Assembly: GCF_002752355.1 (NCBI RefSeq)
Contig: NZ_MRAV01000014.1
Location: 434,001-498,000 of the forward strand
DNA from: Leucobacter sp. OLIS6
GTDB lineage: Bacteria; Actinomycetota; Actinomycetes; Actinomycetales; Microbacteriaceae
Length of the DNA: 64,000 bases
Direction: 5' to 3'
The translations under genes and the position numbers were made by a program. The notes beneath the pieces were generated by a model. It was not told the DNA's origin. It did no database searches and saw only the letters and a program-made list of their open reading frames with translations. Positions 40,154 through 49,597 of the stretch are shown here, piece by piece (positions within the stretch are counted from its first letter, which is position 1; each line of letters starts with the position of its first letter).

Positions 40154-42037
40154 TCATTCCACGCGGAGACTGCGCCGAGCCGCCTCGAGCGCGACGAGCT
40201 GCTCCTGGATCCTGCGGGATCCGGCGTCGGCCGAATCGCCGATGCGCTGCATGCGGGCGACCAGCTCGCCCTTGAGGTTCAGCAGGTCGCGATCCAGCAG
40301 CGAGACCACCACGTCCTTCGCGTACGCGGCCAGCTGCTCCGCCTTGCGCTGCGGCATCGGCGCGAGCGCGAGCTCCCGCGCCAGATCGCGCAGGGCCTCG
40401 GGCGTCTGCTCGAGCACCTCGGCGAGCCAGCGGTCGGTGCCGAGCGCGGGCAGCGCGGCAGCGATCGCATCGCGCACACCGCGCAGTCGCGGTTCGTCGA
40501 CCTGCGCGGTGACCGCCTGCGACAGCAGGTCGATGCCGACCGCCTCGCCCTGCTGCAGCATCGCCATGAGCGCGTCGCGCTCGAGCCAGACGCCCGGCGC
40601 GTTCGGCAGGCTCGCCAAGGAGATGCGGGGCGCCGCGGGCTCGGCCGGAGCACCGAAGCGATCGTTCGGATCCTGGCTCGCGCGCGGCTGCTCCTCGCGA
40701 TCGTTCCCGCGCGACGGCGGTCGTGACTCCGCCGTGCGCACCGCGCGCTGCACCTCGCCGAGGTCGGAGCCGAGCATGCGCGCCAGTTCGCGCGCGTAGC
40801 CCGGCCGCATCGCGGGATCCTTGATCTCCGCCACGATCGGCGCCGCGGCCCGGAGCGCCGATACCCGGCCCTCGACGCTGTTGAGGTCGAAGCGCGAGAC
40901 CGCCTGCCGCAGTGCGAACTCGAACAGCGGGGTCTTCCGGTCGAACAGCGAGACCACGGCCTCGTCGCCGCGATGCAGCCGCAGGTCGCAGGGGTCGAGC
41001 CCGTCGGGCGCGACCGCGACGTAGGTCTGCGCGGTGAAGCGCTTCTCCTCGCTGAAGGCGCGCAGCGCGGCCTTCTGCCCGGCCTCGTCGGGATCGAAGG
41101 TGAAGATCACCTCGGCCGCCGCATCATCGCCCATGACCCGGCGCAGCACCGAGATGTGCTCGCGTCCGAAGGCGGTGCCGCAGGTGGCGACCGCGGTCTC
41201 GATCCCGGCCAGGTGGCACGCCATCACGTCGGTGTAGCCCTCGACGACGACCGCGCGGTGCCCGCGCGAGATCGCGCGCTTGGCCAGGTCGAGACCGTAG
41301 AGCACCTGCGACTTGCGGTACACCGGGGTCTCGGGGGTGTTGAGGTACTTCGGGCCATTGTCGTCCTCGTAGAGCTTTCGGGCGCCGAAGCCGATCACCT
41401 GGCCGCTCGTGTCGCGGATCGGCCAGATGACCCGGCCGCGGAAGCGGTCGTAGACGCCGCGCTGCCCCTCGGAGACGAGCCCGGCCTGCGCGAGCTCCGC
41501 CGGGGTGTAGCCCTGCGCCTTCAGGTGGTCGGTCAGCCCGTCCCATCCGCGCGGCGCATAGCCGACGCCGAACCGGGTCGCGGCCTCGGCGTCGAATCCG
41601 CGCCCGTCGAGGAAGTCGCGCCCGGCCTTGCCCTCCTCGCTCGCCAGCTGCTCGACGAAGTACGCCGCGGCGGCCTGGTTGGCGGCGAGCAGGCGCGCCC
41701 GGTTCGGACCCTCCTCGCGGCGTCCACCGCCCTCCTCGTAGGTCAGCGCGTAGTGGATCCGCGCGGCCAGGCGTTCGACCGACTCGGTGAACGTCAGGTG
41801 GTCCATGCGCTGCAGGAACGTGATCGCGTCACCCGACTCGCCGCAGCCGAAGCAGTGGTAGTACCCGAGCGCCGGACGCACGTGGAAGCTGGGACTGCGC
41901 TCGTCGTGGAACGGGCAGAGCCCCTTCATCGAGTCGATGCCGCCGTTCTTCAGCGCGACGTAGTCGCCGACGAGGTCGGCCAGGTTCGTGCGGCGCTTCA
42001 CCTCTTCGATGTCGCTCGCGCGGATCCGGCCTGCCAT
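40154..42037 (-). CDS. dnaG: DNA primase
   Basis: Makes RNA primers for replication. The 627-aa protein has the N-terminal zinc finger CPFHDERSPSF...YHCFGCGESGD, the Toprim catalytic core VVVEGYTDVMA and TFDPDEAG with the acidic metal ligands, and a C-terminal DnaB-binding helical domain. Length is normal. Last gene of recO-uppS-dus-dgt-dnaG, 30 bp after dgt. Confidence 0.96.
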   Translation of the reverse strand: MAGRIRASDIEEVKRRTNLADLVGDYVALKNGGIDSMKGLCPFHDERSPSFHVRPALGYYHCFGCGESGDAITFLQRMDHLTFTESVERLAARIHYALTYEEGGGRREEGPNRARLLAANQAAAAYFVEQLASEEGKAGRDFLDGRGFDAEAATRFGVGYAPRGWDGLTDHLKAQGYTPAELAQAGLVSEGQRGVYDRFRGRVIWPIRDTSGQVIGFGARKLYEDDNGPKYLNTPETPVYRKSQVLYGLDLAKRAISRGHRAVVVEGYTDVMACHLAGIETAVATCGTAFGREHISVLRRVMGDDAAAEVIFTFDPDEAGQKAALRAFSEEKRFTAQTYVAVAPDGLDPCDLRLHRGDEAVVSLFDRKTPLFEFALRQAVSRFDLNSVEGRVSALRAAAPIVAEIKDPAMRPGYARELARMLGSDLGEVQRAVRTAESRPPSRGNDREEQPRASQDPNDRFGAPAEPAAPRISLASLPNAPGVWLERDALMAMLQQGEAVGIDLLSQAVTAQVDEPRLRGVRDAIAAALPALGTDRWLAEVLEQTPEALRDLARELALAPMPQRKAEQLAAYAKDVVVSLLDRDLLNLKGELVARMQRIGDSADAGSRRIQEQLVALEAARRSLRVE

Positions 42038-42067
42038 AGCTGCCCAGTCTAGTCGTCGTCCGCCGGG

Positions 42068-43321
42068 CTAGACGAGCGGCGCCGTGCAGAGCCGCTCGTA
42101 CCAGGCGATCGCCGACTGGTCGGTGAGCGATGCCACCTGATCCACGATCGCGCGACGGGCCGCGGACTCGTCCTCGGCGGCCCGGAAGTCGGCCGCGTAG
42201 GCGGGCTCCAGCTCGTGCGCGCCCGACTCCCACAGCGTGTGCAGCAGTTCGGTGAGCAGCGCCCGCTGGCGCCGATACGTCGGCTGGCGCCGCCCGCTCT
42301 GCATCACGTACGCGGCGACCACGCCCTTGAGCACGGCGATCTCGGCGCTCACCTCGCGCGGTACGACCATGCGCGCCCCGTAGCGGGCGAGCGATCGGCC
42401 GTCGGCCTCGTCGACCGTGTCGCGGATCGCGGCGCGCGCGAACCGGCCGATCATGTCGCTGGTGAAGTTCTTCAACCGGGCCTGGTCCCTGCGGGACCCG
42501 TCCCAGCTGCGCAGCCAGTTGCCGCTCTCGGCCATCCGGTCGAACGCCGCGCCGAGCTCGTCCGCCGAGAAGTCGCCGCCGGCCCACTCCGAGACGGTCC
42601 GGATCAGCGCATCGTGGCCCGAGCGGGCCGTGAGGAACTGGGGATCGATGTGCTCCGACACGATCGCGTCCTCGAAGTCGTGGACCGAGTATGCGACGTC
42701 GTCGGAGAAGTCCATGATCTGGGCTTCGACGCACTTGCGCCGCTCGGGTGCCCCGAGCCTGAGCCAGTCGAAGACCGGCGCGTCGTCGGTGAAGTACCCG
42801 AACTTGGCGCTGCCGGGCGCGGCCTCCTGCAGTGCCCAGGGGTACTTGCAGCTGGCATCGAGCGTGGCGCGCGTGAGGTTCAGACCGACGCTCGACCCGT
42901 CGGGCGCGAAGCGCTTCGGCTCGAGACGGGTGAGGATCCGGAGCGTCTGCGCGTTGCCCTCGAAACCGCCGAAACCGCGCATCCACTCGTTCAGCGCGAG
43001 CTCCCCGTTGTGCCCGAAGGGCGGGTGTCCGAGATCGTGGGCCAGGCAGGCGGTGTCGACCACGTCCTGCGAGACGCCGAGGGAGACCGCGAGCTCGCGA
43101 CCGATCTGGGCGACCTCGAGCGAGTGCGTCAGACGGTTGCGGGCGAAGTCGACGCCGGCCGTCGGGCTGAGCACCTGGGTCTTCGCGGCGAGCCGGCGCC
43201 AGCCGCTCGAGTGCAGCACGCGGGCACGGTCGCGAGCGAAGTCGCTGCGTCCGCCGCCGTGCTGCTCGGGGACGAAGCGCTCCTCGTCGAACTCGGAGTA
43301 CCCGTTCGCCCGCTCACCCAC
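42068..43321 (-). CDS. dgt: deoxyguanosinetriphosphate triphosphohydrolase-like protein
   Basis: 417-aa HD-domain dNTPase that removes triphosphate from dNTPs. The metal site H...HD is seen in RLTHSLEVAQ and CLAHDLGHPPFGHNGE, with a later Asp in YSVHDFEDA. It belongs to the Dgt-like group without the E. coli tail. Starts 8 bp inside the dus gene, so it is coupled, and precedes dnaG, the usual actinobacterial order. It may help keep dNTP pools in line with priming. Confidence 0.93.
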   Translation of the reverse strand: MGERANGYSEFDEERFVPEQHGGGRSDFARDRARVLHSSGWRRLAAKTQVLSPTAGVDFARNRLTHSLEVAQIGRELAVSLGVSQDVVDTACLAHDLGHPPFGHNGELALNEWMRGFGGFEGNAQTLRILTRLEPKRFAPDGSSVGLNLTRATLDASCKYPWALQEAAPGSAKFGYFTDDAPVFDWLRLGAPERRKCVEAQIMDFSDDVAYSVHDFEDAIVSEHIDPQFLTARSGHDALIRTVSEWAGGDFSADELGAAFDRMAESGNWLRSWDGSRRDQARLKNFTSDMIGRFARAAIRDTVDEADGRSLARYGARMVVPREVSAEIAVLKGVVAAYVMQSGRRQPTYRRQRALLTELLHTLWESGAHELEPAYAADFRAAEDESAARRAIVDQVASLTDQSAIAWYERLCTAPLV

Positions 43322-44504
43322 CGGAATCGTCCCGCTCGGCCTCGGCCAGTTCGGCGAAGTCGATGCCGTCGCTCGTGCGGCTCTCGAGCCAGCGGTCCGG
43401 CAGCACGACGCGCTTGGGACTGCCCGCCCGGCCGCGCTGCCCCTCGGCGCCCTCGCCGGGGTACGGCATGGAGTCGTCCATCGTCGCGAAGATCTCGTCC
43501 ATCTGCTCCAGCGATTCGACCGCCGCGAGCGCGCGGCGGGTATCGCCGCCGACGCCGTAGCCCTTGAAGTACCAGGCGACGTGCTTGCGGATATCGCGGC
43601 AGGCGCGATCCTCTTCGCCGTCGAAGAACTCGACGAGCAGCTCGGTGTGCCGGCGCATGGCCTGCATGACGAAACCGAGCGGCGGCTTCGCGATCGCAGC
43701 CTCCGCCGCCTCGCTCGAGATCTCGCCCTGCTCGGCGCGGAACGCGGCCGCCAGATCGCCGAACAGCCAGGGGCGACCGAGGCAGCCGCGGCCGACGACG
43801 ACGCCGTCGCAGCCGGTCTCGCGCACCATGCGGATCGCGTCCTCGGCGGACCAGATGTCGCCGTTGCCGAGCACGGGGACGCTCGTGATCGCCTGCTTCA
43901 GCTCGGCGATCGCCGACCAGTCGGCGTGCCCCGAGTAGAACTCGTTGGCCGTGCGTCCGTGCAGGGCGATCGCCGCGACGCCCGCGTCCTCGGCGGTGCG
44001 CGCGGCGTCGAGGAACGTGAGGTGGTCGGCGTCGATGCCCTTGCGCATCTTCACCGTGAGGGGGATGTCGCCGGCGGCCTTGACGGCGCCCTCGACGATC
44101 GCCTTGAACAGGTCCTGCTTCCACGGCAGCGCGGATCCGCCGCCCTTGCGGGTCACTTTCGGCACCGGGCAGCCGAAGTTCAGGTCGATGTGGTCGGCGC
44201 GGTCCTCGGCGACGAGGAACTTCACGGCCTCGGAGACGGTCTTCGGATCCACCCCGTAGAGCTGGATCGAACGCGGCGTCTCGCTCTCGTGGTGCTTGAT
44301 GAGGCGCATCGAGGCCGGGGTGCGTTCGACGAGCGCCCGGCTCGTGATCATCTCGCTCACGTAGAGCCCCGCACCGTACTCGCGGCAGAGCCGACGGAAC
44401 GCCGTGTTGGTGATCCCGGCCATGGGCGCGAGCACCACCGGGACGTCGAGCGCGATCGGGCCGATGCGCAGCCGTTGATCGGTTGCGAGAGAGGAGGAAG
44501 TCAT
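43314..44504 (-). CDS. dus: tRNA-dihydrouridine synthase (DusB-like)
   Basis: 396-aa FMN enzyme that reduces uridines in the tRNA D-loop. Seen: VLAPMAGITNTAFRRLCR at the N-terminus, the catalytic Cys in LNFGCPVPKVTRKGGGSAL, the FMN-phosphate site IPVLGNGDI-like segment VPVLGNGDIWS, and GVVVGRGCLGRPWL. C-terminal helical tRNA-binding domain follows. It overlaps dgt by 8 bp and lies 38 bp after uppS; a 16-bp palindrome at 44527-44542 is in that gap. Confidence 0.94.
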   Translation of the reverse strand: MTSSSLATDQRLRIGPIALDVPVVLAPMAGITNTAFRRLCREYGAGLYVSEMITSRALVERTPASMRLIKHHESETPRSIQLYGVDPKTVSEAVKFLVAEDRADHIDLNFGCPVPKVTRKGGGSALPWKQDLFKAIVEGAVKAAGDIPLTVKMRKGIDADHLTFLDAARTAEDAGVAAIALHGRTANEFYSGHADWSAIAELKQAITSVPVLGNGDIWSAEDAIRMVRETGCDGVVVGRGCLGRPWLFGDLAAAFRAEQGEISSEAAEAAIAKPPLGFVMQAMRRHTELLVEFFDGEEDRACRDIRKHVAWYFKGYGVGGDTRRALAAVESLEQMDEIFATMDDSMPYPGEGAEGQRGRAGSPKRVVLPDRWLESRTSDGIDFAELAEAERDDSGG

Positions 44505-44542
44505 ATCGGCTCCATTCTCTCACGACCCGCCCGGCCGGGCGG

Positions 44543-45328
44543 CTAGGTCCGTTTCGGGGCGTCCACCGCCCCGCCGAAGCGGCGATCCCGATCGTGGTAG
44601 ATCCCGATCGCCCGCCAGAGCTCGGACCGGTCGAAGTCGGGCCACAGGGTGTCGAGGAACACCATCTCGGCGTACGCGGACTGCCAGAGCATGAAGTTGC
44701 TGGTGCGCTGCTCCCCCGACGAGCGCAGGAACAGGTCGACGTCCGGCAGCTCGGGCACGTAGAGGTAGCGCCCGATGGTGCGCTCGCTGATCCCGTGGGG
44801 CGAGAGCCGCCCGGTGGCGACGTCCTCGCCGATGCGGCGCATCGCGTCCACGAGCTCGTTGCGTCCGCCGTAGTTCACGCACATCGTGAGCGTCAACCCG
44901 GTGTTGTGCGCGGTGACCCGCTCGGCGGTCTTCAGCTCGCTGAGCACGGACCCCCAGAGCCGCGGCCGGCGGCCGGCCCAGCGCATGCGCACGTTCCAGG
45001 AGTGCAACTGCTCGCGCCGACGCCGCAGCACGTCGCGGTTGAACCCCATGAGGAATCGGACCTCGTCGGGCGAACGCCGCCAGTTCTCGGTCGAGAACGC
45101 GTAGACGCTCAGGTGCTTGACACCGGCCTGGATCGCGCCGGCCACCACGTCGAGCAGCGCTTGCTCGCCCATGCGGTGCCCCTCGACGCGGGGCAGACCG
45201 CGCTGGTTGGCCCAGCGCCCGTTGCCGTCCATGACGATCGCGACGTGCTCGGGCACGGGGCCCGCGAACCGGGGCGGCTGCTCGCCGGTCCAATCGACCG
45301 GCACGATCTCGTCGGGCACTCGCGGCAT
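44543..45328 (-). CDS. uppS: isoprenyl (undecaprenyl) diphosphate synthase
   Basis: cis-Prenyltransferase that builds the long lipid carrier for cell-wall synthesis at the membrane. The 261-aa protein has the DGNGRWA active-site loop with the metal-binding Asp (near residue 34), [10 protein letters not shown], and the C-terminal [15 protein letters not shown]...E motif. Actinobacteria often carry two such synthases of different chain length; which one this is cannot be told. It follows recO by 21 bp. Confidence 0.95.
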   Translation of the reverse strand: MPRVPDEIVPVDWTGEQPPRFAGPVPEHVAIVMDGNGRWANQRGLPRVEGHRMGEQALLDVVAGAIQAGVKHLSVYAFSTENWRRSPDEVRFLMGFNRDVLRRRREQLHSWNVRMRWAGRRPRLWGSVLSELKTAERVTAHNTGLTLTMCVNYGGRNELVDAMRRIGEDVATGRLSPHGISERTIGRYLYVPELPDVDLFLRSSGEQRTSNFMLWQSAYAEMVFLDTLWPDFDRSELWRAIGIYHDRDRRFGGAVDAPKRT

Positions 45329-45349
45329 AGCGTTCAGTGTATCGAGCGT

Positions 45350-46084
45350 TCAGGCGACGGGATGCGCCGCGGCGCCGCGCAACGAGCGCAGCCCGCGCTC
45401 CAGGTGCCATTGCGTGTACGCGGCGACGATTCCGGCCGCCTGCCCGCGCTCGCGCTCGGTCGACGCGGTCGCCGTGTCCCAGTCCCCCGCGAGCAGCGCG
45501 GCGAGCAGGCGGATGGATCCCGGATCGAGCCGCGGCGCGCCGGGCACGCGGCAGTCCTCGCACACCACGCCGCCCAGCTGCACGACGACGAGAGTGTGCG
45601 GTCCCGCCGCTCCGCAGCGCACGCACTCCTCGAAGCCCGGCGACCAGCCGGCGATCGCCATGGCGCGCAGCAGGTAGCCGTCGCGCACGAGCTCGGTGGG
45701 TACCGTGCCCTGGGCGAGCGTGCGCAGCGCGCCGACGAGCAGCCCGTACTGCTGCGGCGCGGGCCCGCCCTCGCTCAGGCGCTCGGCCGTCTCGACCATG
45801 ACGCTGCCCGCGCGGTACCGCTCGTAGTCGCTGCTGATCGGCGGCCCGTACGAGCCGAGCGTCTCGGCCTGGGTGATCGTGTCGAGGGTGCGGCCCTCGT
45901 AGCACTGCAGATCGGCGACCATGAAGGGCTCGAGCCGCGCCCCGAACTTCGACGAGGTGCGCCGGACCCCCTTCGCCACGGCGCGCAGCAGACCGCGTTC
46001 GCGCGTGAGCAGCGTCACGATCCGATCGGCTTCGCCGAGCTTGTGCGTGCGCAGCACGACGCCGACTTCGCGGTACAGGGGCAT
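45350..46084 (-). CDS. recO: DNA repair protein RecO
   Basis: 244-aa recombination mediator that helps RecA load onto SSB-coated DNA. It has the N-terminal OB-fold ([24 protein letters not shown]) and a zinc-binding Cys pair region [11 protein letters not shown]...CEDCR typical of Gram-positive RecO. First gene of recO-uppS-dus-dgt-dnaG, divergent from the TRIC gene with 47 bp between them. Confidence 0.94.
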   Translation of the reverse strand: MPLYREVGVVLRTHKLGEADRIVTLLTRERGLLRAVAKGVRRTSSKFGARLEPFMVADLQCYEGRTLDTITQAETLGSYGPPISSDYERYRAGSVMVETAERLSEGGPAPQQYGLLVGALRTLAQGTVPTELVRDGYLLRAMAIAGWSPGFEECVRCGAAGPHTLVVVQLGGVVCEDCRVPGAPRLDPGSIRLLAALLAGDWDTATASTERERGQAAGIVAAYTQWHLERGLRSLRGAAAHPVA

Positions 46085-46131
46085 GCCTCAAGTATCCCGG
46101 ATCCGGATGCGCGATCGGCGAGAATAGAGAC

Positions 46132-46881
46132 GTGCTCGACCAGACCTTCCACACCCCGCTCGCCGCAGACCTCGTCGCGGTCGGCGTCGGCAGCCTGCAG
46201 GGCGCCCTGTTCGCCGCGGGCTTCAAGCGGATCGACCTGCTCGGCGTCGCGATCATCGGCATCGCCTCGGGCATCGGCGGCGGCTTCCTCCGCGACATCC
46301 TCCTGGGCGTGACTCCGGCGGCGTTCTCGATCAACTGGTACCTGATCGTCGCGACGGGCGCCGCGTTCATCGGCATGCTCCTGCCGCGCCTCTTCGAGCG
46401 CGTCGACCCGGTCATCACCGTGCTCGACGCGCTCAGCATCGGCATGTTCGGCGCGATCGGCACGACCAAGGCGCTGTCGCTCGACATGCCCGTGGTCCCG
46501 GCCCTCTTCATCGGCACCGTGTCGGCGGTCGGCGGCGGCGTGCTCCGTGACCTCATGCTCAACATCCCCATCGCTCTCATGCACGTGGGATCCCTCTACG
46601 CGGTCGCGAGCCTCGTCGGCGTCGGCGTGCTGGTCGTGCTGCTCGCGTTCGGGGTCCCCGTCGTCATCGCGGGGGTCGCCTGCGTCGCCGTGACCGCGGT
46701 GCTCCGCCTGCTCGCCGTCCGGTTCGGCTGGAGCCTGCCCGAGCAGCGCGCGCTCAGTCGATTGCGGCTGCGGCGCCAGCGCGAGGTGGAGCAGACCATC
46801 GAGGCGCTCAAGACGGGCACGATCCCGCTGCCCGAGATCCCGCCGAACCCGGACGATCTGCGGGGTCCCAGCGCGCGCTGA
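46132..46881 (+). CDS. TRIC-type cation channel family (UPF0126) protein
   Basis: 249-aa membrane protein with about seven hydrophobic segments in two repeats. Each repeat carries the Gly-rich TRIC motif: SGIGGGFLRDILLG near residue 45 and SAVGGGVLRDLML near 130. The C-terminal 40 residues are basic and cytoplasmic. Family members form trimeric potassium-permeable channels. Start is GTG at 46132. It lies between the divergent recO and the amine oxidase gene with no obvious functional link. Confidence 0.9.
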   Translation: MLDQTFHTPLAADLVAVGVGSLQGALFAAGFKRIDLLGVAIIGIASGIGGGFLRDILLGVTPAAFSINWYLIVATGAAFIGMLLPRLFERVDPVITVLDALSIGMFGAIGTTKALSLDMPVVPALFIGTVSAVGGGVLRDLMLNIPIALMHVGSLYAVASLVGVGVLVVLLAFGVPVVIAGVACVAVTAVLRLLAVRFGWSLPEQRALSRLRLRRQREVEQTIEALKTGTIPLPEIPPNPDDLRGPSAR

Positions 46882-46941
46882 GCCGGGGTAGGCTGACGCG
46901 CAGGACGGCGCGACGGAGCGCCCGCCGAGAACGGAGCTGCG

Positions 46942-48882
46942 ATGCGCCCTCATCCCCTCGACTCCCTGTCCGCCGAAGAGATCGCCGCGACCTCCGAGCT
47001 GCTCGCCCGCGAGCACGGGATCGATGCGGGCTGGCGCTACGCCTCCATCGTGCTCCGCGAACCGCCCAAGACCGAGGTCCGCGCCTGGCGCGAGGGCGAT
47101 CCGATCGCGCGCCGCTCCTTCGCCGTGCTCTGGAACAAGGCGAGCAACGAGGTCTTCGAGGCGATCGTCGATCTCGGCGCCGGCATCGTCGAGAGCTGGG
47201 AGCACCGCCCGGGCGTCACGCCGAACTTCACCGTGGACGAGTACCACGACTGCGACGTCGCGCTGCGCGCCCACCCCGGCGTGCGCGCTGCGCTCGAGGG
47301 GCGCGGCATCGATCCCGAGCTCGTGCTCTTCGACCTCTGGACCTACGGTCACGAGGTCATGCCGCCGCAGTGGCGGGACCGACGGCTCGGCTGGGTCGAC
47401 ATCTGGAGGCGTGCAGCGACCGGCGGCAATCCCTACGCGCACCCCGTGAGCGGGCTCAAGGTGATCGTCGACGTGAACAGCATGGAGGTGCTGCAGATCG
47501 ACGAGGCGCACGACCGGGGGTTCCCCGAGGTCGACGCGGAGTACACCCCCGAGCTGCGCGGCGAGCCCGAACGCACCGATCTGAAGCCGCTCGACATCGT
47601 GCAGGCCGAGGGCGTCTCGTTCGCGCTCGACGGATCCCTGCTGCGCTGGCAGGACTGGGAGTTCCGCATCGGTTTCAACTACCGCGAGGGCCCCGTGCTG
47701 TACCAGGTGCGGTTCAAGGACGGCGACGAGTACCGCGACATCGCATACCGGATGTCGCTCGCCGAGATGATCGTGCCGTACCGCGACTCGAGCTTCGACC
47801 ACTACCGCCGCACGGCGTTCGACATCGGCGAGTGGGGCCTCGGCTACATGTGCACCTCGCTGGAGCTCGGATGCGACTGCCTCGGCGAGATCACGTACCT
47901 CGACGGTGTGCTGCCCGACACCGCAGGGCGTCCCCGGGTCACGAAGAACGCGATCTGTCTGCACGAGGAGGACGACGCCGTGCTGTGGAAGCACGTCGAT
48001 CCCGATGCCGGCACCGAGGTGCGCCGCATGCGCCGCTTCGTGGTCTCGGTGCACGCGACGGTCGCCAACTACGAGTACCTCGTCTACTGGCGCTTCTATC
48101 CGGACGGCAACATCGAGTGCGAGATCCGGGCGACCGGGATCATGGTCTCGACTCCCATGGAGGACGAGGCCGCGACGTTCCCCACCGGCACCGTGATCGA
48201 CCGTCGCAGTTACGCGCCCTTCCACCAGCACTTCCTGGTCGCGCGTCTCGACCTCGACATCGACGGCGAGGACAACACGGTCGTCGAGTCCGACTCGATG
48301 GCCGCGCCCATCGGCGACGCGAATCCGCTCGGCCTCGACCTGCACACGCGCGGCACGGTGATCACGTCGGAGGCCGAGGCCGGCCGCGACTACCGGTGGG
48401 AGACGCAGCGCTCCTGGAAGGTGCAGAACCCGAACCGCCTCAACGCCTGGGGCGCGCCCACCGCGTACAAGCTGGTGCCGTCGGCATCGTTCCCGGCGAT
48501 GTTCGACGAGTCGTCGCCGATCCTGCGCCGCAACCCGGTGATCGGCAGCACCCTCTGGGTGACGCGGCAGCACGACCTCGAGATGTGGCCCGCCGGCGAC
48601 TACCCGACGCAGTCGCACGATGACCTCGACAACGGCATGAGCGCCTGGATCGCCGACGACGAGAACCTCGTCGACGCCGACGTCGTGCTCTGGTACGTCT
48701 TCGGGATTCACCACATCACCCGCGCCGAGGACTGGCCGATCATGCCCGTCGACAAGGTCGCCTTCACGCTCAAGCCGTTCGGCTTCTTCGACCGGAACCC
48801 GTCGCTCGACGCGCCGCGATCACCGTCGAAGCACGGCGGCGGGAGCTGCTGCGCAGGCGGCGAATGCCACTGCGAGCACTGA
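46942..48882 (+). CDS. copper-containing primary-amine oxidase
   Basis: 646-aa enzyme that oxidises primary amines to aldehydes, releasing ammonia and peroxide. The topaquinone precursor Tyr is in VANYEYLVYW, the catalytic base Asp in AFDIGEWGLG, the copper ligands in HQHFLVARLD and GIHHITRAEDWP. No signal peptide is seen, so it is likely cytoplasmic like the Arthrobacter enzymes. The last 13 residues (GGGSCCAGGECHCEH region) are rich in Cys and His and lie outside the normal fold; they may bind or accept copper. GGAG at 46932 supports the start. Convergent with ruvC. Confidence 0.95.
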   Translation: MRPHPLDSLSAEEIAATSELLAREHGIDAGWRYASIVLREPPKTEVRAWREGDPIARRSFAVLWNKASNEVFEAIVDLGAGIVESWEHRPGVTPNFTVDEYHDCDVALRAHPGVRAALEGRGIDPELVLFDLWTYGHEVMPPQWRDRRLGWVDIWRRAATGGNPYAHPVSGLKVIVDVNSMEVLQIDEAHDRGFPEVDAEYTPELRGEPERTDLKPLDIVQAEGVSFALDGSLLRWQDWEFRIGFNYREGPVLYQVRFKDGDEYRDIAYRMSLAEMIVPYRDSSFDHYRRTAFDIGEWGLGYMCTSLELGCDCLGEITYLDGVLPDTAGRPRVTKNAICLHEEDDAVLWKHVDPDAGTEVRRMRRFVVSVHATVANYEYLVYWRFYPDGNIECEIRATGIMVSTPMEDEAATFPTGTVIDRRSYAPFHQHFLVARLDLDIDGEDNTVVESDSMAAPIGDANPLGLDLHTRGTVITSEAEAGRDYRWETQRSWKVQNPNRLNAWGAPTAYKLVPSASFPAMFDESSPILRRNPVIGSTLWVTRQHDLEMWPAGDYPTQSHDDLDNGMSAWIADDENLVDADVVLWYVFGIHHITRAEDWPIMPVDKVAFTLKPFGFFDRNPSLDAPRSPSKHGGGSCCAGGECHCEH

Positions 48883-48895
48883 GGTCCCGGCGGGT

Positions 48896-49492
48896 TCAGC
48901 CGCCGCGCGGGCCGCGACGGCGGCCCTGCCGGGACTCGGCCTCGCGCCAGGCGCGCTGCGCCGGTGTCTCGGCGGTTCCCGCGCCGGGCTGGCTCTCGGC
49001 GCGGCTCGCCGATCCGCCCCGCCCGAGGTGCCAGGCGTGCGTGATCGCGAGCGCCAGCGCATCGGCGGCGTCGGCGGGTTTCGGCGGCGCCTGCAGGCGC
49101 AGCAGCCGGGTGACCATCGTGGTGACCTGCGCCTTGTCGGCGCTGCCGTAGCCCGTCACCTGGGCCTTGACCTCGTTCGGCGTGTAGAGGGCGAGCGGGA
49201 TCCCCCGCTGCTCCGCCAGGTACATGACGACGCCGCTGATCTGCGCGACGCCCATGACGCTCGCCACATTGTCCTGCGCGAACACGCGCTCGAGGGCGAT
49301 CGCGTCGGGGCGCTCACCATCGAGCAGTCGCTCCAGGCTGGAGCCGAGCTTGTGCAGGCGTGCGGGCAACGGGTCGCCCGCGGCGCTCGTCAGCACCTCG
49401 ACGTGCTCGAACTCCACCCGGCGATTGCCGCCGGCGGTGACGATGCCCACGCCGCACCTGGTCAGGCCCGGGTCGATCCCGATGATCCGCAT
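48896..49492 (-). CDS. ruvC: Holliday junction resolvase RuvC
   Basis: Endonuclease that cuts Holliday junctions made during recombination. The 198-aa protein has the acidic active-site residues in IIGIDPGLTRCG (Asp7), ALERVFAQDN (Glu), and ADAADALALAI (Asp pair). It carries a basic, Arg/Gly-rich C-terminal tail of about 40 residues beyond the core. ATG 49492 with AGAGGAA upstream gives the standard start. Normally ruvA and ruvB follow; here the next gene is the convergent amine oxidase, 13 bp away. Confidence 0.95.
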   Translation of the reverse strand: MRIIGIDPGLTRCGVGIVTAGGNRRVEFEHVEVLTSAAGDPLPARLHKLGSSLERLLDGERPDAIALERVFAQDNVASVMGVAQISGVVMYLAEQRGIPLALYTPNEVKAQVTGYGSADKAQVTTMVTRLLRLQAPPKPADAADALALAITHAWHLGRGGSASRAESQPGAGTAETPAQRAWREAESRQGRRRGPRGG

Positions 49493-49528
49493 GCACGTTC
49501 CTCTGGGGCTGTTGACCACCCGGCGGTC

Positions 49529-49582
49529 GAGCGAGCTCGCGAGTCGAAACGAAGTCCGAGGTCTCGATTCGCAAGCTCGCTC
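49529..49582. repeat. REP-like intergenic palindrome, yebC-ruvC
   Basis: Arms 49529-49550 and 49561-49582 are complementary at 19 of 22 positions around a 10-nt spacer. The arm motif GAGCGAGC...GAGTCGAAAC resembles a dispersed palindrome I recall from Microbacteriaceae intergenic regions. It fills most of the 105 bp between yebC and ruvC and would form a strong hairpin in the mRNA. Confidence 0.72.
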
Positions 49583-49597
49583 AATCAGCGGATGGTG

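Noticed and set aside
44527-44542. Perfect palindrome CCGCCCGGCCGGGCGG after uppS as a terminator
   Set aside because: Has almost no loop and no T-run, and the genes on either side look co-transcribed, so its role is too uncertain to annotate.
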